Positions 9,443 through 17,461 of a stretch of 64,000 bases of DNA are shown here, in pieces. The notes beneath the pieces are model-generated. The model did no database searches. It saw only the letters and a program-made list of their open reading frames with translations, and had not been told where the DNA came from. Every line of letters begins with the position of its first letter. Positions within the stretch are counted from its first letter, which is position 1. Both the position numbers and the translations under genes were made by a program. The DNA is from Burkholderia sp. WAC0059 (lineage in GTDB: Bacteria > Pseudomonadota > Gammaproteobacteria > Burkholderiales > Burkholderiaceae), in the NCBI RefSeq assembly GCF_002870125.1, contig NZ_PNEO01000005.1:124001-188000 (forward strand). The letters are read 5' to 3'.

Positions 9443-9683
9443 GACGCCTCCGGTTGCTAACACGCTGAGCACGATGGGCGCCCGCCCGGGAACACGTCGG
9501 CCGCATCGCATCGCCGCGCGCGGCCGGCAGCGATGCCCGACGCGTTCCGCCGAACCGGCCGGCCCGACCCGACGAACGCCCCCGCGAATGCCCCCGGGCT
9601 CCCGGGCGGCACGTTATGATCCCGCCATATCTCCACCCTATCGCCGCCGAATCACACGGCGCCGCCGGCGCAGCGCGAGACCC

Positions 9684-10661
9684 ATGGACATCCGTCAGCT
9701 CAAATACTTCATCGCGATCGTGGACTGCGGCAGCCTCTCGAAGGCGGCCGAGCAGCTCTGCGTCGCGCAGCCGTCGCTGAGCCAGCAGGTCGCCGGGCTC
9801 GAGGCCGAGCTCAAGACGGCCCTGCTGCTGCGCAGCCATCAGGGCGTGCAGCCCACCGAGGCCGGTCGCGCGCTCTATCTGCGCGCCCACGACGTGCTGC
9901 GCCAGGTCGCGCAGATTCCGCTCGCCGTGCGCGTGAACGGCACCGAGTCGGGCCAGGTCGCCATCGGCCTGCCCACGAGCGTCGCCGTCGTGCTCGCGCT
10001 GCCGCTCTTCGAGCACGTGCGCCGCCATTTCCCCGGCATCCGCCTGCAGATCGTCGAGGGCATGAGCGGCTACCTCGCCGAGCTGCTGGCCAACGGCCGC
10101 CTCGACATGGCCATCCTCTTTCGCGAAGCCGAGACGCGCGGCGTCTCGGTCCATCCGCTCTTCGAGGAAAACCTGTTCGTGTTCGGGCGCGTCGCCGGCG
10201 TCGGCCCCGCGAAGGACGTCCCGCTGCGGCGCCTGTCGGGCGTGCCGATGGTCCTGCCGAGCGCGGCGAACGGCCTGCGCGTGCTGATCGAGCGCGCGTT
10301 CGCGCGCGAGGGCATCGAGCCCGAGATCGTCGCCGACATCGACTCGCTGCCGACCATGCTGGCCATCGCGCGCCAGGGGCACGTCGTCACGATCGTCTCC
10401 CCGGACGCGCTCGGCCGCCACGCCGCCGATGCCCCGCTGATCCACCGCCTCGTCAAGCCGGACATCGCGCGCGCCGTCGCGCTGTGCATCCCCAACGCGC
10501 TGCCGACGAGCGCGGCCTCGCTCGCGATCCAGAAGACGGTCCGACAACTGGCCGCCGAGCTCGTCGACAGCGGCGCATGGGTCGGCGTTCTGCCGCGCAC
10601 GGCGCACGAAGGGCACGAGGGACACGAGAACAGGGCAAACGAAGAAAGGAAATGGGTATAG
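9684..10661 (+). CDS. LysR-family regulator, Nac/CynR-like, upstream of the lactate-permease operon
   Basis: The 325-residue protein begins MDIRQLKYFIAIVDCGSLSKAA, the form seen in Nac/Cbl-type regulators, followed by QPSLSQQVAGLEAELKTALLLRS for the recognition helix. The effector domain begins near residue 90 (GQVAIGLPTSVAVVLALPLF). The last 20 residues (HEGHEGHENRANEERKWV) are polar and form a tail not usual for the family. I chose ATG 9684 because the upstream in-frame extension is arginine/proline-rich and not coding-like. The permease/CoA-transferase/lyase genes follow 125 bases downstream in the same direction, and repeated TATAG elements lie between. Confidence 0.87.
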   Translation: MDIRQLKYFIAIVDCGSLSKAAEQLCVAQPSLSQQVAGLEAELKTALLLRSHQGVQPTEAGRALYLRAHDVLRQVAQIPLAVRVNGTESGQVAIGLPTSVAVVLALPLFEHVRRHFPGIRLQIVEGMSGYLAELLANGRLDMAILFREAETRGVSVHPLFEENLFVFGRVAGVGPAKDVPLRRLSGVPMVLPSAANGLRVLIERAFAREGIEPEIVADIDSLPTMLAIARQGHVVTIVSPDALGRHAADAPLIHRLVKPDIARAVALCIPNALPTSAASLAIQKTVRQLAAELVDSGAWVGVLPRTAHEGHEGHENRANEERKWV

Positions 10662-10732
10662 AAACGGATATAGGCGCGACCTATACCCGGTAGCTCGAAT
10701 CGGTATTTCACACCGGCTTCGCGTGCGTATAG
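10654..10732 (+). promoter_or_regulatory. Repeated TATAG half-sites upstream of the permease operon
   Basis: GGGTATAG (10654-10661) is mirrored by CTATACCC (10681-10688). Between them ATATAGG (10668-10674) forms a tighter inverted pair with CCTATA (10680-10685), and another GTATAG lies at 10727-10732. The first three centres are spaced about 12-13 bases. Such multi-site arrays are usual for LysR operators. The first site overlaps the end of the LysR gene. The operator role is inferred. Confidence 0.4.
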
Positions 10733-10786
10733 ATTGAGCTCCTCGCCGTCCGCCAGAGACGCGCCCGGACAACTCAAAGGAGACGC

Positions 10787-12586
10787 ATGTACAGCCAGAT
10801 TTTCGACCCCGTCGCGCATTCGATCGGGGCTTCCGCGGCCTTCGCCGCCCTTCCCCTGCTCACGCTCTTCGTCCTGCTCGGCGTACTGCGCCTGCAGGCG
10901 CGCTGGGCCGCGCTCGCCTCGCTCGTCGTCTCGATGGTCGTGGCGGCATTCGTCTACGGCATGCCGGCCGGCCAGACCGCGAGCGGCGCGCTCGAAGGCG
11001 CCGCGATCGGCTTCTTCCCCATCATCTGGATCGGCATCAACGCGATCTGGCTCTTCAAGCTCACGCAGGAAAGCGGCCACGCCGACGTGCTGCGGCGCGC
11101 GCTCGCCCACGTGAGCGCGGACCAGCGCGTGCAGGCCGTCCTCATCGCCTTCTGCTTCGGCGCGCTGCTCGAGGCGCTCGCGGGCGGCGGCGCGCCCGTC
11201 GCCATCTGCTCGGTGCTGCTCATCTCGCTCGGCATCGAGCCGCTGAAGGCGGCCACCGTCTGCCTGCTCGCCGACACGAGCCCCGTCGCGTTCGGCGCGC
11301 TCGGCCTGCCGATCACCGTGCTCGCCAAGATCACGCGCCTGCCCGTCCACGACATCAGCGTGATGGTCGGTCGCCAGGCGCCGCTGCTCTCGCTCTTCAT
11401 CCCGCTCATGCTCGTGTTCATCGTGGACGGCAAGCGCGGGCTCAAGGAAGTCTGGCCGCTTGCCGTCGTCGCGGGCCTCGCGTTCGCCTTCGCGCAATGC
11501 GCCGGCTCGATGGTGCTGCCCGTCGAGCTCGTCGACATCGTCGCCGCGCTGATCTGCGCGGGCGTGTCGATCGCGTTCCTGCGCGTCTGGTCGCCCGATA
11601 CGGTGCGCGCGGGCGTCCCCGTGGCGGACCCGGCCGCGCCGGCCGGCGACTTCCACGGCGCCCGGACGGCGGACGGCCAGGCGCATTTCGATGCCGCGTT
11701 CGCCGACGGCGCGACGCATCCCGTGGCCGCCGTGGGCCCCGCGCTCGCCATGCCGATGACGGGCGGCAGCGCGTCGTTCCATCTCGCCGCGGCCGGTGCG
11801 CAGGGCGCCCAGGTCGCGCCGGCAAAGCCTGCCGCGGCCCGCGATTCGCGCGCCGAAATCCTGCGCGCGCTCGCGCCCTACGCGGCCGTGATTCTCGTCG
11901 TCGCGCTCACGCAGATCGGCTTCGTCGGCCGCGCGATGGAGGCCGTCACGTCCTCGTTCGCCTGGCCGGGCCTGCACGTCGTCGATCCGAAGGGCATGCC
12001 GGTCTCGGCCGTCGGCGCGAAGTTCGAGTGGCTGCTCTCGGCGGGCTCGATCGTGCTGATCGCGGGCCTGCTCTCGGTGCCCGTGCTCCGGCTCGACGCG
12101 CGCGTCGCCGCCCGCACCTACGCGCAGAACCTGCACGAGCTGCGCTGGCCCGTGTTCACGGTCTGCTGCGTCGTCGGCGTCGCCTACGTGATGAACCTGT
12201 CCGGCCAGATCGTCACGCTCGGCATCTGGGCCGCCAACGCCGGTTCCGCGTTCGCGCCCGTGTCGCCGATTCTCGGCTGGTTCGCGACCGCGCTCACGGG
12301 CTCGGACACCTCGGCCAACGCGCTGTTCGGCATGCTGCAGCTCACGACCGCGCATCACACCGGCCTCTCCGACATCCTGCTGACGGCCGCGAACACCACG
12401 GGCGGCGTCGTCGGCAAGGCCATCTCGCCGCAGAACCTCGCGGTCGGCGCCGTGGCGGTCGGCATGATCGGCCAGGAAGGCACGCTGTTCCGGCGCGTGG
12501 CCGCCTGGACGCTGCTGATGATCGCTGCGCTGAGCCTGCTCGTCTGGCTGCAGTCCACGCCGGTCCTCGGCTGGATGGTGCCCTGA
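10787..12586 (+). CDS. lctP: L-lactate permease family transporter (LctP)
   Basis: The 599-residue inner-membrane protein has about 13 hydrophobic helices. Family segments include GALEGAAIGFFPIIWIGINAIWLF, FGALLEALAGGGAPVAI, DTSPVAFGALGLPI and the C-terminal LTGSDTSANALFGMLQ followed by AISPQNLAVG. LctP/LldP carriers import lactate, glycolate or related 2-hydroxy-acids with protons. A polar, alanine-rich cytosolic loop near residues 275-345 is longer than usual. The gene leads an operon with a CoA transferase and a CitE-like lyase, so the cargo is more likely a hydroxy-diacid handled by them than lactate. Ribosome site caaaggag lies 7 bases before ATG. Confidence 0.85.
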   Translation: MYSQIFDPVAHSIGASAAFAALPLLTLFVLLGVLRLQARWAALASLVVSMVVAAFVYGMPAGQTASGALEGAAIGFFPIIWIGINAIWLFKLTQESGHADVLRRALAHVSADQRVQAVLIAFCFGALLEALAGGGAPVAICSVLLISLGIEPLKAATVCLLADTSPVAFGALGLPITVLAKITRLPVHDISVMVGRQAPLLSLFIPLMLVFIVDGKRGLKEVWPLAVVAGLAFAFAQCAGSMVLPVELVDIVAALICAGVSIAFLRVWSPDTVRAGVPVADPAAPAGDFHGARTADGQAHFDAAFADGATHPVAAVGPALAMPMTGGSASFHLAAAGAQGAQVAPAKPAAARDSRAEILRALAPYAAVILVVALTQIGFVGRAMEAVTSSFAWPGLHVVDPKGMPVSAVGAKFEWLLSAGSIVLIAGLLSVPVLRLDARVAARTYAQNLHELRWPVFTVCCVVGVAYVMNLSGQIVTLGIWAANAGSAFAPVSPILGWFATALTGSDTSANALFGMLQLTTAHHTGLSDILLTAANTTGGVVGKAISPQNLAVGAVAVGMIGQEGTLFRRVAAWTLLMIAALSLLVWLQSTPVLGWMVP

Positions 12587-12635
12587 CCGTCCGCGCCGTT
12601 CGACCTCCCCGTTTTATGCAAGGAAATTCGAGCTC

Positions 12636-13814
12636 ATGAAGACGAACCTGCCCTTAAGCGACATCACCGTCGTTTCCCTCGAACAGGCCATCGCGGCGCC
12701 GCTCGCGAGCCGCCATCTCGCCGACTGGGGCGCGCGCGTCATCAAGATCGAGCGCCCCGAGGTGGGCGACTTCGCGCGCCACTACGACACCGTGGTGAAC
12801 GGCCTGTCGAGCCAGTTCATCTGGACGAACCGCTCGAAGGAGAGCCTCGCGCTCGACATCAAGACCGACGAAGGCCAGACCACGCTCGAGGCGCTGCTCG
12901 AGAAGGCCGACGTGTTCATCCAGAACCTCGCGCCCGGTGCCGCCCAGCGCCAGGGACTCGACGCGAAGTCGCTCGTCGAGCGCTTTCCGCGCCTCGTCGC
13001 CTGCGACATCTCCGGCTACGGCAACGGCGGCCCCTACAGCGGCAAGAAGGCCTACGACCTGCTCGTGCAGTGCGAGACCGGCTTTCTCTCGATCAACGGC
13101 ACGCCCGAATCGCCGGCCAAGTGCGGCATCGCGATCGCCGACATCGCGACCGGCATGTACGTGCTCAACGGCGTGCTGATGGGCCTCTACCAGCGCGCGA
13201 GCACGGGCCGCGGCATGGCCTTCGAGGTGTCGCTGTTCGACGCGCTGGCGGAATGGATGAGCTACCCCGCCTACTACACGCGCGGCGCCGGCCGCGCCAT
13301 CCCGCGCAGCGGCGCGCGCCACGCCACGATCGCGCCGTACGGGCCGTTCGCGACGGGCGACGGCAAGACCGTGTTCTTCGGCATCCAGAACGAGCGCGAA
13401 TGGCTCAACTTCTGCACCGTCGTGCTCGGCGACGCGTCGATCGCGGTCGAGCCGCGCTACGCGACGAACTCGCAGCGCCTCGCCAACCGCGACGCCCTGG
13501 AGCGCCTGATCGAGGAGCGCTTCTCCGCCTGGCCCGCCGACGAGGTGCTCGCGCGGCTCGACCGCGCCGCCATCGCGAACGGCCGCATGAACGACGTGGA
13601 CGACCTGCTCGCGCATCCGCAACTGCTGGCGCGCCAGCGCTACCGCGACGTCGGGACCGAGCGCGGCCCCGAGGCGATGTTCCTGCCCGCCGTCACGATT
13701 CCGGGCGTTGAACCCGTGATGGGCCCCGTGCCCGCCGTCGGCCAGCACACCGAGGCCATTCTGGCCGAGCTCGCCGAAGAGGCCGGCGCGACGGCCGCGA
13801 GGAAGGCGTCATGA
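12636..13814 (+). CDS. CaiB/BaiF (family III) CoA transferase
   Basis: The 392-residue cytosolic enzyme has the family fold: VVSLEQAIAAPLASRHLADWGARVIKIERPEVGD at the start, FIWTNRSKESLALDIK, and an Asp in IADIATG at residue 169. That residue aligns with the catalytic aspartate 169 of formyl-CoA transferase. It should move CoA from a donor such as succinyl-CoA onto a carboxylic acid. The next gene encodes a CitE-like lyase, and the four-base overlap (ATGA) points to coupled translation. The pair resembles the CoA-transferase/citramalyl-CoA-lyase module, so citramalate, malate or a related acid is a reasonable substrate, by inference. Confidence 0.85.
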   Translation: MKTNLPLSDITVVSLEQAIAAPLASRHLADWGARVIKIERPEVGDFARHYDTVVNGLSSQFIWTNRSKESLALDIKTDEGQTTLEALLEKADVFIQNLAPGAAQRQGLDAKSLVERFPRLVACDISGYGNGGPYSGKKAYDLLVQCETGFLSINGTPESPAKCGIAIADIATGMYVLNGVLMGLYQRASTGRGMAFEVSLFDALAEWMSYPAYYTRGAGRAIPRSGARHATIAPYGPFATGDGKTVFFGIQNEREWLNFCTVVLGDASIAVEPRYATNSQRLANRDALERLIEERFSAWPADEVLARLDRAAIANGRMNDVDDLLAHPQLLARQRYRDVGTERGPEAMFLPAVTIPGVEPVMGPVPAVGQHTEAILAELAEEAGATAARKAS

Positions 13815-14794
13815 GCACGGCCACCTCTTCCGCCGCTTCCGCCGCGTCGTCCCTGCGCACCACGCGCACCGTCCTCGCCGTGCCGGGCCACCGGCAGCGC
13901 ATGGTGCAGTCGGCGGCGGCCAGCGCCGCCGACGCCGTGTTCATCGACCTCGAAGACGCCGTGCCGCCCGAAAAGAAGGACGAAGCGCTGCGCACCGCCA
14001 TCGAGTCGCTGAACGCGCTCGACTGGGGCAAGAAGACGGTGCTCGTCCGGATCAACGCGAGCGAGGCCGGCGTCGCGCAGCACGAGGTCCGCGCGCTCGT
14101 GCGCGAGGCCGCGCGCCTCGACGCCGTGCTCGTGCCGAAGGTCGAATCGGCCGATACCGTGCACGAGGTGGAACGGCTGCTCGACGAAGGCCGCGCGGGT
14201 ACAGCGCGGCCGCTCGAAATCGAGGCGCTGATCGAGACGGCGCGCGGCGTCGTCAACGCCGACGCCATCGCCGCCTCGAGCCGGCGGCTCGGCGCGCTGC
14301 ACTTCGGCGTCGGCGACTTCTCGGCCTCGCTCGGCGCGCGCACCGTCGAGATCGGCGGCACGCATCCAGGCTACGCGCTCACGCTGAAGAACGAAGTCGG
14401 CAACTACGCGACGACGCCGCTCGACCTCTGGACCTACCCGATGATGCGCATCCTCGTGGCCGCGCGCGCGTTCGGGCTGCGCGCCGTCGACGGCCCGTGC
14501 GGCGCGTTCCGCGACCCCGTGCTCACGCGCGCCTGGGCGCTGAAGGCCGCGGCGATGGGCTACGACGGCAAGCAGGTCATCCACCCGGACCAGATCGAGC
14601 CGACCCGTGCGGCGTTCATGCCGACCGAGGCCGAAGTCCGCGCCGCGCAGCGCACGCTCGACGCGCTCGCAGAAGCCGAGGCCGCCGGGCTCGCCGCGGT
14701 CTCGCTCGACGGCAAGCTCGTCGACTTCGCCAACGTCAGGATGGCGCAGCGCATTCTCGCGATGAGCGCGGCCGGCGAAACCGGCGCAACGTAA
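13811..14794 (+). CDS. CitE-like CoA-ester lyase (malyl/citramalyl-CoA lyase type)
   Basis: The 327-residue TIM-barrel protein belongs to the HpcH/HpaI-CitE family. The motif VFIDLEDAVPPEKKDEA carries the acidic metal ligands, VLVRINA and VLVPKVESADTVHEVE follow, and LHFGVGDFSASLGAR is the late family motif. KQVIHPDQIEPTRAAF is the usual C-terminal lid. Members cleave citryl-, malyl- or citramalyl-CoA to acetyl-CoA plus oxaloacetate, glyoxylate or pyruvate. No citrate lyase alpha or gamma subunits are nearby, so a stand-alone CoA-thioester lyase coupled to the preceding CoA transferase fits better. Starts in ATGA overlap with the CoA transferase. Confidence 0.82.
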   Translation: MSTATSSAASAASSLRTTRTVLAVPGHRQRMVQSAAASAADAVFIDLEDAVPPEKKDEALRTAIESLNALDWGKKTVLVRINASEAGVAQHEVRALVREAARLDAVLVPKVESADTVHEVERLLDEGRAGTARPLEIEALIETARGVVNADAIAASSRRLGALHFGVGDFSASLGARTVEIGGTHPGYALTLKNEVGNYATTPLDLWTYPMMRILVAARAFGLRAVDGPCGAFRDPVLTRAWALKAAAMGYDGKQVIHPDQIEPTRAAFMPTEAEVRAAQRTLDALAEAEAAGLAAVSLDGKLVDFANVRMAQRILAMSAAGETGAT

Positions 14795-14837
14795 ACGCCC
14801 GGGCGCTTCGCCGCGCGCGGCCGGCCCGGACAGCGCG

Positions 14838-16895
14838 TCACGGCCGCGCCGGGCTGCCGTGGCGCGTGATCGTCGCGACGAGCCGCCGGTGCGCCCGCGC
14901 ATAGGCCTCGCTGTGCGGGCCGCCGTGCAGGGCGGCCGTCACGATCGCCTCGAGCCCGCGGTCGCACCGGCTGTCGCCCGGAAACACGCTCTCGAAGCCG
15001 ATCAGCGAGCGGACCAGCGAGCCGGCCTCGCCGTCCGACTCGCCGTGCCGCGAGATCGTCTCGACCGCGCGCGTGATCGCCTCGGCCGTCGTCGGCGCGT
15101 CGAGATTCAACACCAGACGCTCCTCCCAGACCAGCAGCTTCGCGAGTTGCGGCAGCATCGCGCCGGCAGTCGGGCCCGGCCGGTACGAATACGCGCGGGC
15201 CCACGCGCTCACCGCATCGGCCGGCATCGGCTTCGCGACCGCATAGCCCTGCACGAGATCGACGCCGAGCATCGCGAGCGCGTCGAGCAATTCCGCCGAC
15301 TCGATCCCCTCGGCCACCACGCGCTTGCCGAGCGCGTGCCCGAGGCGCGTGAGCTGATAGACGAAGCGCAGGACGTCGACGGCCTCGTCGCCGCCGATCC
15401 GCACCATGTCGCGATCGATCTTGATCCAGTCGAACGGCAACTGGCGCAGCCGGGTGAGCCCGCTATGCCCCGAGCCGAGGTCGTCCTGCGCGAGCATCAC
15501 GCCGAGCGCCTTGAACCGCGCGAGGATGGCGTGCTGACCGTGGCCCAGCGAGACGGCCTCCGTCTCCAGCACCTCGAGCGTCAACTGGCCCGGCTCGCAG
15601 CCGTGCCGCGCCAGCGCGGCCTCGGTCGCCGCGAGATAGCGAATGTCGCTGAGCGCGGCCGGCGGGAGATTGACCGAGATGCCGAGCTCGAGCCCGTCCG
15701 CGAGCCAGCGCGCGCGGTCCGCCAGCGCATGCTCGAGGCCGCCCACGTAGATCGCCAGCAGATCGTCCGGCACGAGCGCCGGCAGGAACTGCCCGGGCGT
15801 GAGCACGTCCGTCCCGTCCGCGAGCCGCGCCAGCGCCTCGACCTTGGTCGCCCGGCCGACCCGCAAATCGAGCAGCGGCTGATAGTAGGTGCGCAGCGCG
15901 TCCGAGCGCACGAGCGCCGCGAGACGCTGGCGGTCCTTGATCGGAATCGCCTCGCGAATGCCCTCCTCGGTTCCGTCGAGCCGCGCGAGCGCGCAGCCGA
16001 GCAGTGTCTGCAGCATGTCGAGAAAGGACGTCTGGTGCGTGCCGACGAACCCGCCCGGCAAGGCGCTGTGCAGCAGCAGCACGGCGACGGGCGGCGCGCC
16101 CGTCACCCGCAGCGGGATCGCCGCGCACGAGCGCAGCCCGCGCTGCAGGGCGAGCTCGCGCCACGGCTCGGTCTGCGGATGGGTCCGGTAGTTGATGACG
16201 CGCTCGATGTGCCCGCTGCGCCAGGCCCGGCCGACCGGCCCCTGGCCGCGCGGGTCGTCGGCGTTGACGACGATCTGCGTGCGCGGAGAGCTGAGCAACT
16301 GCGCCAGATAATCAGCGACGTTGTCGCTCGCGGCGGCCTCGAAATGAAAGATGCCCGCCTCGTCGGGACGGCCGATCGAGCAGCCCGCGATCTCGTCGTG
16401 CCTCGCGAGAATCGCGATGACCTGATGAATGAGCGCGCTGTAGCTGGTGCTCTCCCAGGCGAGCCGCGTGATGTCGAGCAGGGCCGCGCGCTGCGCGTCC
16501 TCGATCTTCTGGTAGGCCTTCAGTTGCCCGGTCAGGTCGTCGTTCAGGCGTTGCGTGAAGAGCGACAGCGCCCGGCTGTCCACGCTCTCGCCGATGCGCC
16601 GGTAGACCGAGGAGGCGAGAATCCCGCGGCTCTGGACGAGCTCTTCCTTGTCGAGGCCGACGATGGCGTGGATGCGGCCCACGCGCAGGGCCGTCTCGAC
16701 GTGGTCGCCCGGCTTGAGCTTCGACGAGGCGAGCGAGAGGAGGTTCTGGATCTGCCGCGCCTTCAGGTGTTCGAGCTCGGTCGCATCGAGCATTTCCAGA
16801 ATCATGCGCGACTTCGGCAGCCGGGACAGCTTCCCGTAGAAATCGTCGACGGCCGCCGCCGCGCTGCCGCGCAACGCTTCAATCAGCGAAGTCAC
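14838..16895 (-). CDS. Globin-coupled EAL-domain protein (probable c-di-GMP phosphodiesterase, oxygen sensor)
   Basis: The 685-residue protein has three parts. Residues 1-140 match the sensor-globin of globin-coupled sensors, with His76 in RVGRIHAIVGLDKEE as the likely proximal heme ligand. Residues about 160-310 look like a GAF domain. An EAL domain follows (about 325-570): KVEALARL, SVNLPP, LEVLETEAV, AQDDLGSGHSG, IKIDRDMV, VVAEGIES and VQGYAVAKPM keep the residues needed for c-di-GMP hydrolysis. There is no GGDEF domain. A further helical tail of about 110 residues is unassigned. GTG 16895 was chosen because it has a GGGGGGAG ribosome site. It diverges from the c-di-GMP-dependent cellulose operon, suggesting oxygen-linked control of cellulose. 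Confidence 0.82.
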   Translation of the reverse strand: MTSLIEALRGSAAAAVDDFYGKLSRLPKSRMILEMLDATELEHLKARQIQNLLSLASSKLKPGDHVETALRVGRIHAIVGLDKEELVQSRGILASSVYRRIGESVDSRALSLFTQRLNDDLTGQLKAYQKIEDAQRAALLDITRLAWESTSYSALIHQVIAILARHDEIAGCSIGRPDEAGIFHFEAAASDNVADYLAQLLSSPRTQIVVNADDPRGQGPVGRAWRSGHIERVINYRTHPQTEPWRELALQRGLRSCAAIPLRVTGAPPVAVLLLHSALPGGFVGTHQTSFLDMLQTLLGCALARLDGTEEGIREAIPIKDRQRLAALVRSDALRTYYQPLLDLRVGRATKVEALARLADGTDVLTPGQFLPALVPDDLLAIYVGGLEHALADRARWLADGLELGISVNLPPAALSDIRYLAATEAALARHGCEPGQLTLEVLETEAVSLGHGQHAILARFKALGVMLAQDDLGSGHSGLTRLRQLPFDWIKIDRDMVRIGGDEAVDVLRFVYQLTRLGHALGKRVVAEGIESAELLDALAMLGVDLVQGYAVAKPMPADAVSAWARAYSYRPGPTAGAMLPQLAKLLVWEERLVLNLDAPTTAEAITRAVETISRHGESDGEAGSLVRSLIGFESVFPGDSRCDRGLEAIVTAALHGGPHSEAYARAHRRLVATITRHGSPARP

Positions 16896-17461
16896 CTCAC
16901 TCCCCCCTGACAGCAGTTCAGTTCTCCCGATGGTCGATCTTCGCGCCGTCGTTCCGCATTGCTCACCGCCACGCCGCGAAACTCGCTGACATCGCGGAAG
17001 GCCCGGCCCGGAACGCACGCCGCCTACTGTACCATCGCCGCCGGCCCGACCCTCTCCCGGGTGCCGCCGCGGGTTTTCCGGCGGTTTTCATGGGGTTTTC
17101 TCCGGATTTTCGCCGGAAGATTGTGGACGACGATTGCTAACATCGTCGCTGCGCCACGCCGTTTTCGGGCCCGGCTATGCGCGCTGAATCGAGCCGTCCC
17201 GCCGGCCCCGGACACGTTCGCTACATATTCTGCATACCCGAGTTATCTTCTTTCGAAATTTGATATCCTGACCTGAAGCAATCCAATAATTCTCGTAACA
17301 CCGGCGCGATCCGGTCGTGAACCGCGCCGCTGGTTGGCAAACGTCCCGCAATACCCTGCATCCGTATACAGAGACTCTTGCGCCGCGCGCAAGACCAACG
17401 GGCGGCGCAGCGCCGGTGAAAAGGCGATGAGTGCCCAGGCCAAACATGGGGGCTTGCTTCG
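16896..17461. other. 566-base divergent regulatory region between the EAL gene and bcsB
   Basis: No gene is credible here. It holds the helically phased GGTTTTC array at 17072-17111 and an AT-richer stretch at 17220-17300. In that stretch TTGATA (17260-17265) and AATAAT (17285-17290) form a weak promoter candidate toward bcsB, with a long 19-base spacer. The leader to bcsB would be about 165 bases, long enough for post-transcriptional control, though I see no known riboswitch. Confidence 0.5.
17072..17111 (+). promoter_or_regulatory. Phased GGTTTTC direct repeats
   Basis: GGTTTTC occurs at 17072-17078, 17083-17089 and 17094-17100, followed by ATTTTC at 17106-17111. The spacing of 11, 11 and 12 bases puts them on one face of the helix. 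This is the pattern of a cooperative activator or repressor site, placed between the EAL gene and the cellulose operon. The binding protein is unknown. Confidence 0.4.

Noticed and set aside
6439-9468. 1009-residue plus-strand open frame across the molybdoenzyme and LysR genes
   Set aside because: It crosses two real genes on different strands and has only arginine-rich sequence.
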